Source: Flammeovirgaceae bacterium UBA2338 (lineage in GTDB: Bacteria; Bacteroidota; Bacteroidia; Cytophagales; Cyclobacteriaceae). Taken from it: a stretch of DNA of 64,000 bases. Under the pieces are notes generated by a model. It saw only the letters and a program-made list of their open reading frames with translations, searched no databases and was not told where the DNA came from. Location: positions 78,784 to 142,783 of the forward strand of contig DDUM01000084.1 of NCBI GenBank assembly GCA_002344795.1, read 5' to 3'. Below, one piece after another: positions 33,368-42,909 of this stretch; position 1 is the first letter of the stretch; each line of letters begins with the position of its first letter. The position numbers and the translations under genes are program-made.

Positions 33368-34045
33368 ATGGAAGAAATAATCAATCAATTGAAATTGAGT
33401 ATTGAAGATGAAATATTTTCACGCTCTGAGAAAAAATCAATCAAGGGATTAATTGGTGAGCACCCTCTTGACGGAGATCAATTAAATTTTTTGAGAAGTA
33501 AGATATATGAGATTGCCAACGAGAAAGCAACATCTGACAATTATCCATTTATTTTAGAGTGGATAAAAAATGCCAACAGCGCATTGCTCACAAAGACTAC
33601 TGAAAAGGCAGATGCCTATTTTAGCCCGGGAGATGCGTGTAGAAACACTATTATTAATCAAATAATGTACGCCATAAACAAAATCAATATTTGCGTATTT
33701 ACCATTAGTGATGATAGGATTACCAGTGCCATTCTGGATTCACACCGAAGAGGAAAGGAGGTGAGAATCATTACTGATAATGATAAGTCATTGGATCTTG
33801 GCTCTGATATCGCGCGATTGGCAAAAGAAGGTGTTGCTGTGAAAATGGATGCAACGCCAAATCATATGCATCATAAGTTTATGGTGGTAGATGACAGTGC
33901 ACTTGTTACCGGTAGCTATAATTGGACATTAAGTGCGGCTAAGTATAACCATGAAAATGTTTTATTGACCCGGGAAGGAGGGGTAGTAAAATCTTTTATC
34001 AAAGAGTTTAGTCAACTGTGGAGTACAATGGAGGATTATAAGTGA
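33368..34045 (+). CDS. single-HKD phospholipase D-like protein
   Basis: A 225-residue protein without signal peptide. The C-terminal half is a PLD-fold domain (about residues 85-220) with one HKD motif, HHKFMVVDDSALVTGSYNW (H-x-K-x4-D) followed by the conserved Gly-Ser-x-Asn-Trp. Single-motif members, such as bacterial Nuc and mitochondrial PLD6, dimerise to build one active site and cut nucleic acid or lipid phosphodiesters. The N-terminal 80 residues are helical and charged with no known match. Its place 12 nt after madM is unusual: neither malonate import nor the upstream kinase suggests why a nuclease- or lipase-like enzyme is there. Catalytic residues are intact. Confidence 0.85.
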   Translation: MEEIINQLKLSIEDEIFSRSEKKSIKGLIGEHPLDGDQLNFLRSKIYEIANEKATSDNYPFILEWIKNANSALLTKTTEKADAYFSPGDACRNTIINQIMYAINKINICVFTISDDRITSAILDSHRRGKEVRIITDNDKSLDLGSDIARLAKEGVAVKMDATPNHMHHKFMVVDDSALVTGSYNWTLSAAKYNHENVLLTREGGVVKSFIKEFSQLWSTMEDYK

Positions 34046-34141
34046 TGCACCCGATGGCTTGGGAATTCGAGTAGCATGTGGGTAATGCGATAAAGTGGAA
34101 TAATTTATTAACTTTTCAGCTTCTATCAACCACATGTCCTG

Positions 34142-35281
34142 ATGGATCAATGGATCGCCCTATTAGTTATCGTCTTTACGGTGCTTGCCGTGTTATGGTT
34201 AAACCAACAGAAGACACCCTGGATTCAGGTGTTGCTCAACTGGTTTCCTGCCATCCTTTTTGCCTATGTTATTCCGGCAGCCTTCACACACACTACGGGT
34301 TTAGATTTATCAGGTGTTTTTCTTCATACATTAAGCCGTAATTGGATTATTCCATTTGCTATACTTACAGTGATGAGTGCCTTGTCAATTCCTCAGTTAA
34401 AGATTGTGGGAGCAAGGCCAATCATCTTGTTTGTGTCCGGGTCGCTTGTCATTGCCACCTTACCCGTTATCCTGGTGTTTCTTGCCCAATTCATTTTACC
34501 TTCAGGCCATGATCTTTTCATCACCCAAGAATATTGGAAAGGGTTAGTGCCAATAGTAGGAGGTTGGATTGGTGGCAGCACCAGCCAGTTGGTGCTGAAA
34601 GAATTGGTGGGCACGCCAGAGTCGTTGTTTCTTTCGGTGTTGGTGTTGGACAATATTTTAGTTAACATCTGGACAATATTGATGTTTCAATTAATTAAAA
34701 GGAGCGACCAGTTGAATCGTTTTTTCGGAATTACCGAAAAGATACCTGACTTTGTACCAGATAAAATAAAACCGAACAGCCGAACATTAGGCTCTATAAT
34801 AATTACGGTTTGTGCTATCATTTTTGTAACAGTGCTTATCAATTGGTGGGTACAGGATTTTTTATGGAGGGTAATCTCGCTTTCCATAATTGGCCTGATG
34901 TTAGGTAATTTTATTTCCAGGTGGAATCACACGTTTGTTCTTAGGGTAGGAGGTATTCTTATAATACTGATCATGGCTATCCTTGGTTTGAAGTTAGACT
35001 TTAGCGGACTTTCACTTCCAATTCCCTTTGTTCTAGTAGCCATGATTTGGATAGTAGCGCATTATATTTTTATGATGATTGTGGCCAAGGTATTGCGATT
35101 GCACATGGCCTGGGTTCCAATTGCCAGTATGGCCAATCTGGGAGGTATATCCACGGCACCGGCTGTGACAGCCGCCTATAACGAAGAATGGATGCCCCAC
35201 GCTATTTTATTAGCCATTTTAAGTATGGTTTCCGGTACTGCCTGGGGCATGTTTACCATTTACCTGTTTGGATTATTTTAG
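34142..35281 (+). CDS. DUF819 family membrane protein
   Basis: A 379-residue protein with about 11 hydrophobic segments, typical of DUF819. The landmark is the glycine-rich VPIVGGWIGGSTSQLVLKEL after the central helices, and GGISTAPAVTAAYNEEW near the end repeats the motif in the second half, pointing to an inverted-repeat transporter fold. The family has been suggested to move small organic molecules, but no substrate is established. It lies 96 nt after the PLD-like gene and in line with the MadLM genes. Confidence 0.85.
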   Translation: MDQWIALLVIVFTVLAVLWLNQQKTPWIQVLLNWFPAILFAYVIPAAFTHTTGLDLSGVFLHTLSRNWIIPFAILTVMSALSIPQLKIVGARPIILFVSGSLVIATLPVILVFLAQFILPSGHDLFITQEYWKGLVPIVGGWIGGSTSQLVLKELVGTPESLFLSVLVLDNILVNIWTILMFQLIKRSDQLNRFFGITEKIPDFVPDKIKPNSRTLGSIIITVCAIIFVTVLINWWVQDFLWRVISLSIIGLMLGNFISRWNHTFVLRVGGILIILIMAILGLKLDFSGLSLPIPFVLVAMIWIVAHYIFMMIVAKVLRLHMAWVPIASMANLGGISTAPAVTAAYNEEWMPHAILLAILSMVSGTAWGMFTIYLFGLF

Positions 35282-35645
35282 CCCAAATTAAGCCTTAGGA
35301 GAATGTAAAATGACGAGGGTAGCTTGCCACCCCATGGCTGAGGTATTAAGTTAAACCTTTAGCTTTTTTTAGATAATTGAACTATTTCCATACGGACTTG
35401 TTGTACACTTATCTTAATAAATATTTTCTAGGATTGTAGTCTGATATTTGTAATTTTGCTGGTGATTTATGCTTATTTCTCTTGAAATTGCCCTTCTTGG
35501 TTCATTCACCAGTTTAAGTACTAAATCAGCAGATTGAAGCCTGCTGATGAATTAATAATTAGAGTACAGCTCTAAAGGGGTATCATTTTGGAAAAAATCG
35601 GCATAAAACCACTATTTTTTATATAAACAATTAATTTACACATTA
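35282..35645 (+). promoter_or_regulatory. long rpoD leader region with promoter box and hairpin
   Basis: No gene. TAATTTTG near 35450 matches the TAnnTTTG -7 pattern with a TTGT 13 nt upstream, closer than usual. If used it would leave a leader of about 190 nt. Within it, ATCAGCAG (35525-35532) pairs perfectly with CTGCTGAT (35541-35548) around an 8-nt loop. No T-run follows, so it is a leader structure or operator, not a terminator. Confidence 0.4.
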
Positions 35646-36512
35646 ATGCGTCAACTCAAGATAACCAAGCAGATAACGAACCGTGAAACGCAATCACTTG
35701 ACAAGTATTTAAGTGAAATTGCCAGGATCGATTTGATCACTGCGGAAATGGAAGTGCAGCTTGCGAAGCGAATCAGAGAAGGAGACAAGATAGCCTTGGA
35801 GAAAATGGTAAATGCCAATTTGCGCTTTGTGGTGTCTGTTGCCAAGCAATACCAGAATCACGGCTTGACACTCAGTGACCTTATTAATGAAGGAAATCTT
35901 GGTCTTATTAAGGCGGCTACACGTTTTGATGAAACACGTGGATTTAAATTCATTTCTTATGCAGTTTGGTGGATACGTCAAAGTATTCTACAGGCGCTTG
36001 CTGAGCAATCAAGAATTGTACGCCTACCGCTAAACAGGGTAGGTTCACTGAATAAGATAAACAATGCTTTTTCAGAACTAGAGCAAAAGCATCAGCGCGA
36101 GCCAACCGAAGATGAGTTGGCTGAAATAATGGAGATGACTCCCGAAGAGATCCGTACTAACTTAACTTTCAGAGCACGTAAAGTTTCCATGGATGCACCT
36201 TTTGCACAAGGCGATGGTGACGGAACCTTACTTGATATTATGGAAGATGTGGATGCGGATATACCGGATTCAGATTTGATGGTCAAATCACTTCAGACAG
36301 AAGTGAAAAGAGCGCTGGCAACTTTGAGCGAGCGTGAGTCAGCAGTCATTTCTTTGTACTATGGGTTGGCAGGTGGCCATGCGGTTACACTTGAGGAGAT
36401 TGCAGACCAGTTTGATCTTACCCGCGAGCGTGTGCGCCAGATTAAGGAGAAAGCTACCCGTAAGCTGAGACAGTCTTCCAGAAGTAAGGAATTGAAGGCT
36501 TACCTTGGATAG
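35646..36512 (+). CDS. rpoD: primary sigma factor RpoD (SigA)
   Basis: A 288-residue sigma-70 factor starting MRQLKITKQITNRETQSLDK, the standard Bacteroidota primary sigma. Region 1.1 is absent, as normal for the phylum. Region 1.2 (DKYLSEIARIDLI), region 2 (ANLRFVVSVAKQYQ; LSDLINEGNLGLIKAATRFD; GFKFISYAVWWIRQSI), region 3 and region 4 (LTRERVRQIKEKATRKLRQ, the helix-turn-helix reading the -33 box) are all complete. It directs RNA polymerase to the TTG/TAnnTTTG promoters noted through this window. It is a single-gene unit with its own leader and a strong terminator. Confidence 0.97.
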   Translation: MRQLKITKQITNRETQSLDKYLSEIARIDLITAEMEVQLAKRIREGDKIALEKMVNANLRFVVSVAKQYQNHGLTLSDLINEGNLGLIKAATRFDETRGFKFISYAVWWIRQSILQALAEQSRIVRLPLNRVGSLNKINNAFSELEQKHQREPTEDELAEIMEMTPEEIRTNLTFRARKVSMDAPFAQGDGDGTLLDIMEDVDADIPDSDLMVKSLQTEVKRALATLSERESAVISLYYGLAGGHAVTLEEIADQFDLTRERVRQIKEKATRKLRQSSRSKELKAYLG

Positions 36513-36534
36513 GATATTAGAAGTTTTGAACTTG

Positions 36535-36564
36535 AAAAGGCTGCCTTTGGGCAGCCTTTTTTTT
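36535..36564 (+). terminator. rho-independent terminator after rpoD
   Basis: AAAAGGCTGCC pairs with GGCAGCCTTTT around a TTTG loop (11 base pairs including the A-T flanks), leading into an eight-T run. Nearly the same hairpin ends the SusD gene at 41450-41478. Confidence 0.92.
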
Positions 36565-36635
36565 GCTGATAACTTTTGAGGTAACGTTTTGCTAACGCAA
36601 TTGGGGGCAAATTTTCTCTTTATGCTCTTAATGTG

Positions 36636-36687
36636 ATGCCCTGGGCAAACCCTTCATTTCTGAATTCCGTTTCACCACACAGGGCAT
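36636..36687 (+). repeat. inverted repeat upstream of susC
   Basis: ATGCCCTG (36636-36643) and CAGGGCAT (36680-36687) are perfect complements with a 36-nt loop, in the gap between the rpoD terminator and the susC promoter. It may be the stem of a small RNA, an operator or a coincidence; no matching promoter or terminator frames it clearly. Confidence 0.4.
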
Positions 36688-36750
36688 TGCTATTTTTGAC
36701 GAAACTTTAATCCTCGAGCCCTCCCTAATGACTGTTCGCTAAAAATAATT

Positions 36751-36784
36751 GTAGGATTAAACTTTTTTATGATTTACGTTTGCC
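36751..36784 (+). promoter_or_regulatory. promoter for the susC-susD operon
   Basis: TTG at 36751-36753, 23-nt spacer, and a perfect -7 box TACGTTTG at 36777-36784. The ATG follows at 36806, so the leader would be about 15 nt. Confidence 0.6.
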
Positions 36785-36805
36785 ACCAAATCAAACAATA
36801 ACTAT

Positions 36806-39800
36806 ATGCAAAAAATCTACTCGATTACTGTTGCCCTTTTACTGTTTGGATTGACTGCCTTTGCGCAGCAATCTGTTACAGGTAGGGTTACGGATGCGAA
36901 TGGCGAGGCACTCATCGGAGTGAACGTCATCGAAAGGGGGACTTCCAATGGAACAATCACAGATGTTTCAGGAAATTTCTCCATGCAGGTTCAAAGCGGT
37001 GCCACACTGCAATTTAGTTTTATTGGCTATACCTCTGTTTCGGAAACGGTTGGGGCTAGGTCAGTAATCAACGTCACCCTTGCTGAGGATGTTACACAGC
37101 TTAGCGAGGTAGTCGTAAGTGCCTTGGGTTTTGAGCAAAACAAGGATAAGCTTGGCTCAACCAGTGCTGTCGTAAAAGCCGAAGATGTGACTCGCTCTGG
37201 TGAGACGGGTTTGCTGAATGGTATGGCTGGCAAAGCAGCAGGTGTTCGTATTGCCAGATCAAATGGTGATCCAGGTGCTGGATCAACTATTCAAATCAGA
37301 GGTGCCAACACCATCACAGGCTCATCTGATCCACTTTTTATTGTAGATGGTATACCAGTGAGCAATTCAAGCCTTACTGGAAATAGTGGCTCACGTGCAG
37401 CGGGAACTTCTGAGCAATCAAGAATAAATGATCTCAACCCTGAAGACATAGAATCAATACAGGTATTGAAGGGTGCCTCTGCCGCAGCCCTATGGGGATC
37501 ACGTGCAGCGAATGGTGTGGTTGTTATCACAACGAAGAAAGGTAAAGCTGGAGATAAGGTGAATGTTTCCTATAGCACAACTTATTCGGTGGATCAGATA
37601 AATAGAAGACATCCTCTTCAGGACAAATTTGGACAAGGAAATAACGGTGTATATCTGGCCACAGGAAGTGGTTCTGATAGGTCTTGGGGAGATAGAATTG
37701 CTGATCGATCAGGAGAGCCTGATGCTTTAAATACAACAGGGCGTTATTTTGAAGCTGAAGATGGAACAAAGTATTACAGGATAACGCAGAAGAATTCAAG
37801 AGAAACGTTTTTGGATGAGAACTTTGATGCCGTATTCCAAAATGGAAGCTACTGGGAAAATTCTCTCGCGATAAGTGGTGGAGGCGAAAAATCTAACTTC
37901 TATTTTAGCTTGGGAGATTTGGATCAGAAAGGTATTGTTAGGAATGCAGACTATCGCAGAACTACGCTACGATTGAATTCATCCACTCATTTTAACGAAT
38001 GGATGTCAATTTCTTCTAAAGCTACCTATGCACATACCTCTTCAAATAGAATTCAACAAAGTTCAAATGTAAATGGTCTTTATCTTGGCCTATTGCGTGG
38101 TGCGCCTGATTTTGATATTAGAGATTATAAAGGAACTTACTATGATGACAATGGCACAGCTTTTCCCGGCCGTCAGCGTACTTATAGAAGGTACTTGGGA
38201 GAGAATATAAATGCGACTTATAACAATCCTTTATGGACAACCAATGAACTTAAGAATCCAAGTGTTGTAGATCGTTTTATTGTTTCTTCAGAAATGACCA
38301 TCTCACCACTGAGCTGGATGGATGTGATCTTAAGAGGAGGAGTTGATAGTTATACCGATCGCAGAGAGCGTTTCTTTCCTGTAGGTTCAGCTGGTAACGT
38401 CCCTTCTTTAGGTCAGTTTGATGCTGAGAATTTTAAGGAAACGGAGGTCAATTTCGATGGTATACTAAGAGCTACACGTCCTTTGACTGCTGATATTAAT
38501 CTGAATGCTACATTGGGATGGAATATTAATGATAGAAAGTACGATCGTGATCGTGTAGATGCGCAACAATTTCTTATCAATACCGATTTAAGAAGTTTTA
38601 GTAACTCCACCCTTTTCTTCCCTGACAATACCATAAGGCACAGAAGGTCAAATAGACTATATTCTGTATTGGCATTTGATTTTTATGATCAAATATTTCT
38701 TAACCTAAATGGAACACAGGAAGCTGCCTCTACGGTAGCTGGTACTTTCTTCTATCCAGCTGCTGATGTAGCCTGGCAATTCACTCAGTTGCCAACCTTT
38801 GCTCAAAGCTCAGTTCTTTCTTTTGGAAAGTTAAGATTAGCATATGGGCAAGTGGGCGTTGAACCTCCTCCTTACCGAGATAGAACAACCTACGAAGGGT
38901 TTACCTATAATGCGTATGACGATGGACTGGATCCGTTGCTCTATGGCGGAGGATTTAGGTATAATGACGACAAAGGAAATGCGAATCTTAAACCAGAGGT
39001 AAAAACTGAGTTTGAGATTGGTACAGATCTTCGATTGTTTAATAACAAATTAGGAGTTGGGTTTACCTACTATTCCAATGAGATAGACGACTTACTTTTT
39101 GAAGTGGGATTATCCCCTTCATCAGGGTTTAATAGCGCATTTGCCAATGCCGGAACAATGACGAATAAAGGAATTGAACTGGATGTCAATTATAACATCT
39201 TCAAGAACCGTGACTGGAAATTTGATATCTATGGAAACTTCAATAACAATAAGAATGAAGTTACTGACCTGAAGGGCACAGCTTCCATTGAATTGACTAC
39301 TCAATCAATTAGCTCTCGAGCTGTCCAAGGTGAAGCATTAGGTGTTTTGTGGGCAACCAGAGCACAGAGAAATGCCGATGGAACTTTGGCGCTGGATGCA
39401 AATGGGTTTCCTCAGATTGATCCCGATCAAGGTGTGGTAGGTGATCCTAATCCAGATTGGAGGGGAGGACTTGGTTTTACAGCTGGCTACAAAGGCCTTT
39501 CATTAAATGTGTTATTTGAAACATTTCAGGGGGCTGATTATGCAGATCGTACACGTTTTGTGTTGTACCAGTTTGGTACCCATGCTGACGTAGGAAATGA
39601 AGTCACTTTAACTCAGGATGTTGTTAATTCTGCTGGAACTGTATTTACTGCTGGAACAACTGTAAGGGGTAACCTTGAAGATTTTGGAGGAGGAACAGTT
39701 CTTAAAGATCAGCAATGGTACACTACTCTGGGTGGTGGTCTTGGTGGATCAGCTATTAATGAATTTGCCATTAGCGATGGGTCATGGACTCGTTTGAGAG

Positions 39801-40021
39801 AGATTAGCCTTTCTTATACTTTAAGAAATGAATTCGTTAAACGAATGAAATTGTCTTCAATAGAGTTGGGGGTGTCTGGCCGTAACCTTAAACTATGGAC
39901 TGATGTTAAAGGAATTGACCCGGAAATAAATCAATCAGGTGTTGATAGTGGATTTGGTATCGATTATTTCACTAATCCAAGTACACGCTCATACTTGTTC
40001 TCATTAAAAGTTAACTACTAA
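36806..40021 (+). CDS. SusC/RagA-family TonB-linked outer-membrane receptor
   Basis: A 1071-residue protein. Signal peptide (residues 1-20, FGLTAFAQ); carboxypeptidase-D-like regulatory domain (VTGRVTDANGEALIGVNVIE to LQFSFIGYTSVSE, about 22-100); plug domain with the SusC hallmark IQIRGANTITGSSDPLFIVDGIPV and NPEDIESIQVLKGASAAALWGSRAANGVVVITTKKG; then a 22-stranded barrel ending YLFSLKVNY with C-terminal aromatic. SusC proteins import oligosaccharides or peptides across the outer membrane using TonB energy, with the SusD lid encoded next. No extracytoplasmic sigma/anti-sigma pair, hydrolase or sugar enzyme is adjacent, so the substrate is open. An oligopeptide is possible given the many exported peptidases. 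Confidence 0.95.
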   Translation: MQKIYSITVALLLFGLTAFAQQSVTGRVTDANGEALIGVNVIERGTSNGTITDVSGNFSMQVQSGATLQFSFIGYTSVSETVGARSVINVTLAEDVTQLSEVVVSALGFEQNKDKLGSTSAVVKAEDVTRSGETGLLNGMAGKAAGVRIARSNGDPGAGSTIQIRGANTITGSSDPLFIVDGIPVSNSSLTGNSGSRAAGTSEQSRINDLNPEDIESIQVLKGASAAALWGSRAANGVVVITTKKGKAGDKVNVSYSTTYSVDQINRRHPLQDKFGQGNNGVYLATGSGSDRSWGDRIADRSGEPDALNTTGRYFEAEDGTKYYRITQKNSRETFLDENFDAVFQNGSYWENSLAISGGGEKSNFYFSLGDLDQKGIVRNADYRRTTLRLNSSTHFNEWMSISSKATYAHTSSNRIQQSSNVNGLYLGLLRGAPDFDIRDYKGTYYDDNGTAFPGRQRTYRRYLGENINATYNNPLWTTNELKNPSVVDRFIVSSEMTISPLSWMDVILRGGVDSYTDRRERFFPVGSAGNVPSLGQFDAENFKETEVNFDGILRATRPLTADINLNATLGWNINDRKYDRDRVDAQQFLINTDLRSFSNSTLFFPDNTIRHRRSNRLYSVLAFDFYDQIFLNLNGTQEAASTVAGTFFYPAADVAWQFTQLPTFAQSSVLSFGKLRLAYGQVGVEPPPYRDRTTYEGFTYNAYDDGLDPLLYGGGFRYNDDKGNANLKPEVKTEFEIGTDLRLFNNKLGVGFTYYSNEIDDLLFEVGLSPSSGFNSAFANAGTMTNKGIELDVNYNIFKNRDWKFDIYGNFNNNKNEVTDLKGTASIELTTQSISSRAVQGEALGVLWATRAQRNADGTLALDANGFPQIDPDQGVVGDPNPDWRGGLGFTAGYKGLSLNVLFETFQGADYADRTRFVLYQFGTHADVGNEVTLTQDVVNSAGTVFTAGTTVRGNLEDFGGGTVLKDQQWYTTLGGGLGGSAINEFAISDGSWTRLREISLSYTLRNEFVKRMKLSSIELGVSGRNLKLWTDVKGIDPEINQSGVDSGFGIDYFTNPSTRSYLFSLKVNY

Positions 40022-40026
40022 GCGAT

Positions 40027-41430
40027 ATGAAAAAGATATTATTGATTTTCATTCCACTTTTGATTTTTACGAGATGTGAAAATCTTGTGGAAGATATAAA
40101 TGTGAACCCCAATAACCCTGTAAGTGCGCCAGCCGAGTTGTTATTGATTGGAGCAGAGTTAGCAGATATTACGGTTCAGGTGAGTCACTTGCAACGCATA
40201 TCAGGAATGTGGAGTGGCCAATATAGAGGAGTCACTCTCCTCTACGGTAGCTTAAATAACTATAACATCAGTACTGAAGAAACTAACAGTACCTGGAGTT
40301 ATATCTATCAGGGTATTGTTAAGCAAGCCAGATTAATGCAAGTTGAGCTGGCTGAATTTCCTAATTACGTGGGAATAAGCAAAATTCTGGAGGCTCATGC
40401 AGTAGGAACAGCGGCCGAGATATTTGGTGATATTCCTTATTCTCAAGCTTCTGATCCAGAGGAAAAAATTGAAGATCCGGTATTTGATAACCAGGTTGCT
40501 GTCTTCGCCAGCCTTCAAACGCTACTTGATGGAGCTATCAGTGATTTGAATAGTTTGCCAGGCAATCCTTCTATCTCTAACGAGATTTTTCATGGAGGAA
40601 ACAAAACCAAATGGATTCAAACAGCTTATACATTGAAAGCCAGGTATTACATGGATACAAAAGAGTATGCTAATGCATATGCAGCAGCACAATTGGGTAT
40701 CAATACTAATGCCAACTCGATGAAATTTAAGCCTGCTGGTACATCTGCAAATGGTGACACCAATTTATTGAATACATTCATTGGAGAGCGCAATGACTAT
40801 ATGACCACTGTAGGTACCTTCCTCGAAGGGTTGATTGCTGCAGGTGGAAACTCCAGGAACAATGCGAAAACTAATGAAGATGCCCGTTCTAAATACTATA
40901 AGATAATAGGAAGTGCACCTAATACCGAGTTGGGCGTGGCAAAGAAAACGGCACCAATGCCATTAGTTACTTATGAGGAGAATCTTTTAATTCTGGCTGA
41001 GGCAGGTGCCAGAACGGTCGATTTAGCAACAGGCTTGGCTCACCTTAACACGCTAAGGGCACATCTTGCAGCTGGAAGTGCATTTACAAAATTAGCTCCT
41101 TCAGATGTAACGCTCTATACTGCATATGTTGCAACGGATTTTGATGCTGGGGGTATGGAGAATGCTGATAACATTGCTCCATTGCGTGCTTTTTTGCGTG
41201 AGGTGATAGAAGAGCGCTACGTTACCTTATTTGGTACGTTTGCTCCTTTCAATGATGCTCGAAGAGTTAGAGGTAGTGACCCCGATCTAACCGTACCATT
41301 CCCTCTTAATGGAGGCACATTTACCCAATATCCAGAGCGCTTTCCTTATGCACAGGATGAGTTAAATGCAAACAGTAATGCACCATCCCCTGAACCAGGG
41401 ATCTTCGCAGTAACTGCTGTTAACAAATAA
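40027..41430 (+). CDS. SusD/RagB-like outer-membrane lipoprotein (SusD-like_2 type)
   Basis: A 467-residue surface lipoprotein, partner of the preceding SusC and separated from it by 5 nt. The signal segment ends at a lipobox-like FTRC with Cys18. Then come ENLVEDINVNPNNPVSAPAE, the typical SusD_2 opening, the TPR-like core (AVGTAAEIFGDIPYSQASDP; WIQTAYTLKARYYMDTKEYANAY) and a C-terminal EEVIEERYVTLFGTFAPFNDARRVR helix that conserves the family end block. SusD binds the ligand and closes over the SusC barrel. A terminator follows 19 nt after the stop, defining a two-gene operon. Confidence 0.93.
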   Translation: MKKILLIFIPLLIFTRCENLVEDINVNPNNPVSAPAELLLIGAELADITVQVSHLQRISGMWSGQYRGVTLLYGSLNNYNISTEETNSTWSYIYQGIVKQARLMQVELAEFPNYVGISKILEAHAVGTAAEIFGDIPYSQASDPEEKIEDPVFDNQVAVFASLQTLLDGAISDLNSLPGNPSISNEIFHGGNKTKWIQTAYTLKARYYMDTKEYANAYAAAQLGINTNANSMKFKPAGTSANGDTNLLNTFIGERNDYMTTVGTFLEGLIAAGGNSRNNAKTNEDARSKYYKIIGSAPNTELGVAKKTAPMPLVTYEENLLILAEAGARTVDLATGLAHLNTLRAHLAAGSAFTKLAPSDVTLYTAYVATDFDAGGMENADNIAPLRAFLREVIEERYVTLFGTFAPFNDARRVRGSDPDLTVPFPLNGGTFTQYPERFPYAQDELNANSNAPSPEPGIFAVTAVNK

Positions 41431-41449
41431 TTTTATTTTTTAGCTCTTT

Positions 41450-41478
41450 AAAGGCTGCCTTTGGGCAGCTTTTTTTTT
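41450..41478 (+). terminator. rho-independent terminator after susD
   Basis: AAAGGCTGCC pairs with GGCAGCTTT (one G-T wobble) around TTTG, followed by a T-run to 41478. The core is the same as the rpoD terminator. Confidence 0.88.
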
Positions 41479-41577
41479 GGCCATACCACACCTTTTTTTA
41501 ATCGTGAATAAGTATTTTACAAACTCATTTTGGGGTTCTGCAAAGCCTTAATCTAATTTTTAGTTTAATTTGGGTGA

Positions 41578-42909
41578 ATGATAGATGATCAATTTCTACG
41601 GAACTTCCTTGTAGGAAAGGAAAGGATTGTTTCAAGAAGTGAATACAAAGAATCTCTTCTTAGGGGACAATTTGGGTTACTCATTGGCTTCATTTGTTTT
41701 GTCTACATATTTATTGACTTATCCAATGATTTCACTGCCTTCATTCCCTTCTATTGCATCGGAATAGTTGTTTCTGTTATCATTGTACTACTCAACAGGA
41801 ACAGAAAATCTACAATTTCTTCCATCATTATTTTGGTTTTTTCCAATTTGTTGGTTTATTCTTTTGCTGCAATCGACTCCCCCTATAGCGGTGTGTTTTT
41901 GTATTTTACTGCTACTGCAGCAGCCGGTCTTATTTTGTTTGCACGACAAAATAGACACATCGGATTTATATTTGTTGGGTTTTCAATTGCTCTTGGCCTT
42001 GTGGCTTACCTGAGTGATTGGTCGCCTATTGATGTTCCTGAGCTGACTGAGTCCTACGCCATGATTAGTTTCATTACCAATTTTACTGTAGGCATATTGG
42101 CTTGTGTAGTGATTATTTTCTTTGCAATAAACCGCAACAATGAATCTGAAAAATCCTTAATGGACAATATCCAAGCCAGGGAGCTCGTAGAACAGGAATT
42201 GATGGATAAGAATGAAGAGTTGTTTAAAGCAAATAAAGAACTTGATCGTTTTGTTTACAGTGCCTCGCATGATATGCGTGCCCCGCTGAGCTCGCTATTG
42301 GGTTTATTAGAGATAGTACGGTTAACTAATAAAGATGCAGAATTGAATGAATATTTCAAGCTCATGAAAAACCGAATACTCACAATGGAAGGGTTTATTA
42401 AAGAGGTCACCGATTATTCACGAAATGCCAGGATGGAGGTTTCCTATCGGGAAGTGAACTTACATGCTTTGGTGAAAGAAATTATTGGGGGTATTGAATT
42501 TATTTCTTCCAGTAAAAAAACAATTGGTAAAATCAATGTGCCTGAAAATATGAATACCTATTGTGATGTGGCCAGAATGAAGGTGATTTTAAACAACCTC
42601 ATATCCAATTCCATTAAATACGTTGACCCTGACAAAACCGACAATTACTATGCAGTGGATATGCAAATGAGTGATAATGAATTAACGATAACTATTTCTG
42701 ATAATGGTATTGGCATTGAGCCTGAATACCAGAATCGTATTTTTGAAATGTTTTATAGGGCTACTGAATCTTCAGAGGGTTCGGGACTGGGGCTTTATAT
42801 TGTAAGAGAAACGGTCCACAAACTAGGCGGTACCATCTCCTTTATATCTGAGTATGGAAAAGGTTCTACATTTATAGTTAGGCTGCCCAATAGAAGTATA
42901 CACGCATAG
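41578..42909 (+). CDS. membrane sensor histidine kinase
   Basis: A 443-residue kinase: six hydrophobic segments in the first ~195 residues with short loops, no sizeable periplasmic domain; a coiled-coil linker; the acceptor His in YSASHDMRAPLSSLLGLLEI (about residue 237); N box (NLISNSIKYVDPD), DNGIGIEP and SEGSGLGLYIVRETV. This suggests sensing within or at the membrane. TAATTTGG at 41566-41573 is a possible -7 box lying only 4 nt before the ATG, which would give a leaderless mRNA. It follows the SusCD terminator by 99 nt; no response regulator is nearby, so a link to SusCD is only positional. Confidence 0.9.
   Translation: MIDDQFLRNFLVGKERIVSRSEYKESLLRGQFGLLIGFICFVYIFIDLSNDFTAFIPFYCIGIVVSVIIVLLNRNRKSTISSIIILVFSNLLVYSFAAIDSPYSGVFLYFTATAAAGLILFARQNRHIGFIFVGFSIALGLVAYLSDWSPIDVPELTESYAMISFITNFTVGILACVVIIFFAINRNNESEKSLMDNIQARELVEQELMDKNEELFKANKELDRFVYSASHDMRAPLSSLLGLLEIVRLTNKDAELNEYFKLMKNRILTMEGFIKEVTDYSRNARMEVSYREVNLHALVKEIIGGIEFISSSKKTIGKINVPENMNTYCDVARMKVILNNLISNSIKYVDPDKTDNYYAVDMQMSDNELTITISDNGIGIEPEYQNRIFEMFYRATESSEGSGLGLYIVRETVHKLGGTISFISEYGKGSTFIVRLPNRSIHA

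Noticed and set aside
36806..41430. A polysaccharide utilisation locus
   Set aside because: Only SusC and SusD are present; no glycosidase, lyase or sugar-linked regulator is in reach, so the term would overstate the evidence.
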